From: WS-11 sp035275545
GTDB taxonomy: Bacteria > Eisenbacteria > RBG-16-71-46
Length of the DNA stretch: 17,754 nucleotides
Direction: 5' to 3'
Assembly (NCBI GenBank): GCA_035275545.1
Contig: DATEMP010000291.1
Coordinates: 1-17,754 of the forward strand
Made by a program: the position numbers and the translations under genes. Positions 15,788 to 17,754 of the stretch are shown here, in pieces (position 1 is the first letter of the stretch; each line of letters starts with the position of its first letter). The notes beneath the pieces were generated by a model. The model made no database searches, had not been told where the DNA came from, and saw only the letters and a list, made by a program, of their open reading frames with translations.

Positions 15788-17754
15788 CTATCGTCCCAGC
15801 CAGGCGAACTTGCGCTGCGCCCTCAGGCCGGCGCTCTCGACGCGCGCCAGGTAGACGCCGGCGCCCAGTGCGGCGCCCCGGTCGTCCCGACCGTTCCAGG
15901 TCTCGCGGTGAACGCCGGCCTCACGGGCGCCGTCCACCAGCGTGCGCACCCGCCGCCCGCGCACGTCGTAGAGCGTGAGCCGCACGTGGCCGGGGCTCCC
16001 GATCGTGAACGCCAGCGTGGCAGCACCACCCGCGGGGTTGGGCGAGATGTCGCTCAGCGCCAGGGCCGGCCAGACGCCCGCAGGCGGCTCGACCGCCACC
16101 ACCGGGCTCTGGATGGTGTCGGCGAAGGACACGACCACGCAGGCGCCATAGGAGCTGATCGTCGCCGTGAACGGCACCAGCATGTTGACCGGGGCGCTGG
16201 GCGAAACCGTCACGCGCCAGAGGTTCTGCGCATTGTTGCGGGTCTGGCTGGGCGGGATGTCGCCGAACGTGGCGAGCGGATCGGTCACGGTGACGTGCGG
16301 CGAGCCGTCGGTGAGCGCACCCGCCACGTCGCCGAGCAGGTACGGGCCGGCATTGGCGAACGTCACCTTGAGGTCCGCGGTCTCGCCGGGCTCGAGGCGG
16401 CCGTCGCCATCGGCGGGCGGGATCGTGTCGAGCACCACGCTCGAAACGAACTGCACCGGCTGCGACGCGGGCGCGGGTGTGGCGGCGATCGCGTCGGGCG
16501 CGCGGACGCGGCCCGAGCCGTAGTCGTTGTCCTTCCCCGCCGGGCCCAGGTCCAGGGCGGTGGTCTCGAGGATCTGGTGCACCTGGTCCGAGGTGAGCAT
16601 GGGGTTCTTCGACAGGATCAGCGCCGTGAGCCCCGCCACGTGCGGCGTCGCCATCGAGGTCCCGGTGTTGAGCCCATATCCGCCACCGAGAATGGTGGAG
16701 AGCACGTCCTGCCCGGGTGCGGCGACGTCGGGCTTGATGAGGCCGACGTTGGGCGTACCCGGATCGCAGATCCGCCAGTCGCCGTAGCCCAGGGGCTGGG
16801 ACCAGTCCACCGGCCCGTTGCTCGAGAACGTGGTCACCTGGTCGGTCATGTTCCCGGTGGCGCCCACGGTGGTCGCGCCGCCGAGTGCTCCGAGCACCGG
16901 CTGGTCGGGCGAGAGCCAGGGCGGCGGCGCATCGCCGGGCGAGCGCACCAGATTGGGCGGACGCTGCTTGCAGCGGTCGTTGGCCGACGCCACGCACATC
17001 GTGACGCCCGCCGCCGCCACCATGTCGGCGTTGGCGCGCAGCGACGCGCGCGTCCCGGGCGAGGTGCACAGGCCGCCCAACGAGAGGTTCAGCACCTGCG
17101 CCCCGTTGCCGACCGCGTACTCGATGCCCTCCATGATCTTGGCGAACGTGCCCGAGCCGTTGGCGTTGAGCACCTTGACCGCCATGAGCCGCGCGTCGGG
17201 CGCCACACCGGTGATGGTGCCGGCCGTGCCGTCGCCGGCGACCGAGCCGCCCACGTGGGTGCCGTGCCCGTTCTGGTCCATCGGGTCGCTGTCGGGGATC
17301 GCGGTGTCGTAGCCGTGCACGTCGTCGATGTAGCCATTGCCGTCGTCGTCGATACCGTTGGCCGGGATCTCGTCGCCGTTGGTCCAGATGCGGGCGACGA
17401 GGTCGGTGTGGTTGTAGTCGACGCCGGTGTCGATGATCGCCACCAGCACGCACGCGCCGCGGTAGCCCTGGCCCCACACCGCGGGCGCTCCGATCCACTG
17501 CACACTCCAGGCGGGGGTCGCGGTCGCTTCCCGCGGCGCGGAGATCGCGGCGGGCTCGAGCGACTCCTCCTCGATCATCTGCTGCGGCGGGTCCCAGGCG
17601 ATGGTCTCGATCTCCTCGAGCCGCGCGAGCCGCTGGAGCTCGGCGGGCGTCACCTGCGCGGCCACCGCGCCCGCGGACCACAGTGAGCGCACCTCGCTCG
17701 CGAGCCCCGCGCGCCGCGCCCCGGTGAGCTCGGCGATCACGCGCGCCTGGGTGC
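15788..17754 (-). CDS. Secreted subtilisin-like serine protease (S8), N-terminus outside window
   Basis: A subtilase open at the right edge; the first in-window start is a GTG at 17740, but the frame continues beyond and the first residues read as mid-propeptide, so the signal peptide should lie upstream. Numbered from that GTG: propeptide-like 1-60; the catalytic domain has Asp104 in AIIDTGVDYNHTD, a calcium-loop-like NGIDDDGNGYIDD at 128-140, His159 in GHGTHVGG, oxyanion Asn254 in VASANDRC, and Ser362 in GTSMATPHVAG. The triad is complete and in the usual D-H-S order. After about 410 come a beta-sandwich with DGDGRLEPGETADL and a terminal FlgD-like domain (SPNPAGG, LYDVRGRRV, HRETWNGRDD, GVYLARVES). 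Predicted extracellular endoprotease. Its terminal domain is shared with both FG-GAP proteins. Confidence 0.93.
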   Translation of the reverse strand, partial: TQARVIAELTGARRAGLASEVRSLWSAGAVAAQVTPAELQRLARLEEIETIAWDPPQQMIEEESLEPAAISAPREATATPAWSVQWIGAPAVWGQGYRGACVLVAIIDTGVDYNHTDLVARIWTNGDEIPANGIDDDGNGYIDDVHGYDTAIPDSDPMDQNGHGTHVGGSVAGDGTAGTITGVAPDARLMAVKVLNANGSGTFAKIMEGIEYAVGNGAQVLNLSLGGLCTSPGTRASLRANADMVAAAGVTMCVASANDRCKQRPPNLVRSPGDAPPPWLSPDQPVLGALGGATTVGATGNMTDQVTTFSSNGPVDWSQPLGYGDWRICDPGTPNVGLIKPDVAAPGQDVLSTILGGGYGLNTGTSMATPHVAGLTALILSKNPMLTSDQVHQILETTALDLGPAGKDNDYGSGRVRAPDAIAATPAPASQPVQFVSSVVLDTIPPADGDGRLEPGETADLKVTFANAGPYLLGDVAGALTDGSPHVTVTDPLATFGDIPPSQTRNNAQNLWRVTVSPSAPVNMLVPFTATISSYGACVVVSFADTIQSPVVAVEPPAGVWPALALSDISPNPAGGAATLAFTIGSPGHVRLTLYDVRGRRVRTLVDGAREAGVHRETWNGRDDRGAALGAGVYLARVESAGLRAQRKFAWLGR

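Noticed and set aside
15770..17686. Plus-strand open frame of 638 codons opposite the subtilase
   Set aside because: The opposite strand carries a full catalytic triad; this frame has no recognisable feature.

Overview
This 17.75-kb window is high-GC bacterial DNA (near 70% GC in the helicase, visibly lower in one gene). It carries nine protein genes, no RNA genes and no recognisable mobile element. Three proteins end in the same FlgD/Por-like beta-sandwich domain (SPNP...YDvrGR...GvYlvR). Two of these also carry FG-GAP/VCBS beta-propellers and the third is a subtilase. With the GC content, this suggests an uncultivated member of the FCB-like radiation, such as Candidatus Eisenbacteria. That placement is inference; no taxonomic marker gene is present.

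Layout: a SNF2-family helicase (open at the left edge) runs on the plus strand to 2677. Everything else is on the minus strand and, in transcription order from the right edge, reads: a secreted subtilisin-like protease (open at the right edge), a CsgG-like TPR lipoprotein, a MATE transporter, a 7-repeat FG-GAP protein, a 14-repeat FG-GAP protein, an unrecognised 190-aa protein with a CxxC, an AIF-family FAD/NAD oxidoreductase, a secreted thioredoxin-TPR protein, and a multi-spanning GT-C-like membrane protein with C-terminal TPRs. The helicase and the GT-C-like gene converge, with their TAG stop codons overlapping.

The most interesting item is the thioredoxin-TPR gene (4566-5993). Its frame is interrupted once, by a TGA lying exactly where the first, nucleophilic cysteine of the thioredoxin W-C-x-x-C motif should be (W-TGA-H-S-C). 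The signal peptide and first part of the fold lie before the TGA; the cis-proline half of the fold and the TPR domain continue in the same frame for 384 codons after it. TGA is a normal stop in neighbouring genes, so the code is not simply reassigned. A 7-bp GC-rich stem-loop begins 18 nt after the TGA. I read this as a probable selenoprotein (UxxC thioredoxin), with nonsense mutation or base-call error as the alternatives. Its start lies 2 nt beyond the stop of the AIF-like oxidoreductase, so the two are probably co-translated.

The other notable layer is an exported-protein set (protease and two propeller proteins sharing a C-terminal domain) around a lipoprotein and a MATE exporter. No intergenic gap exceeds 300 bases. 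Several gaps hold palindromes or hairpins that could be operators or terminators.
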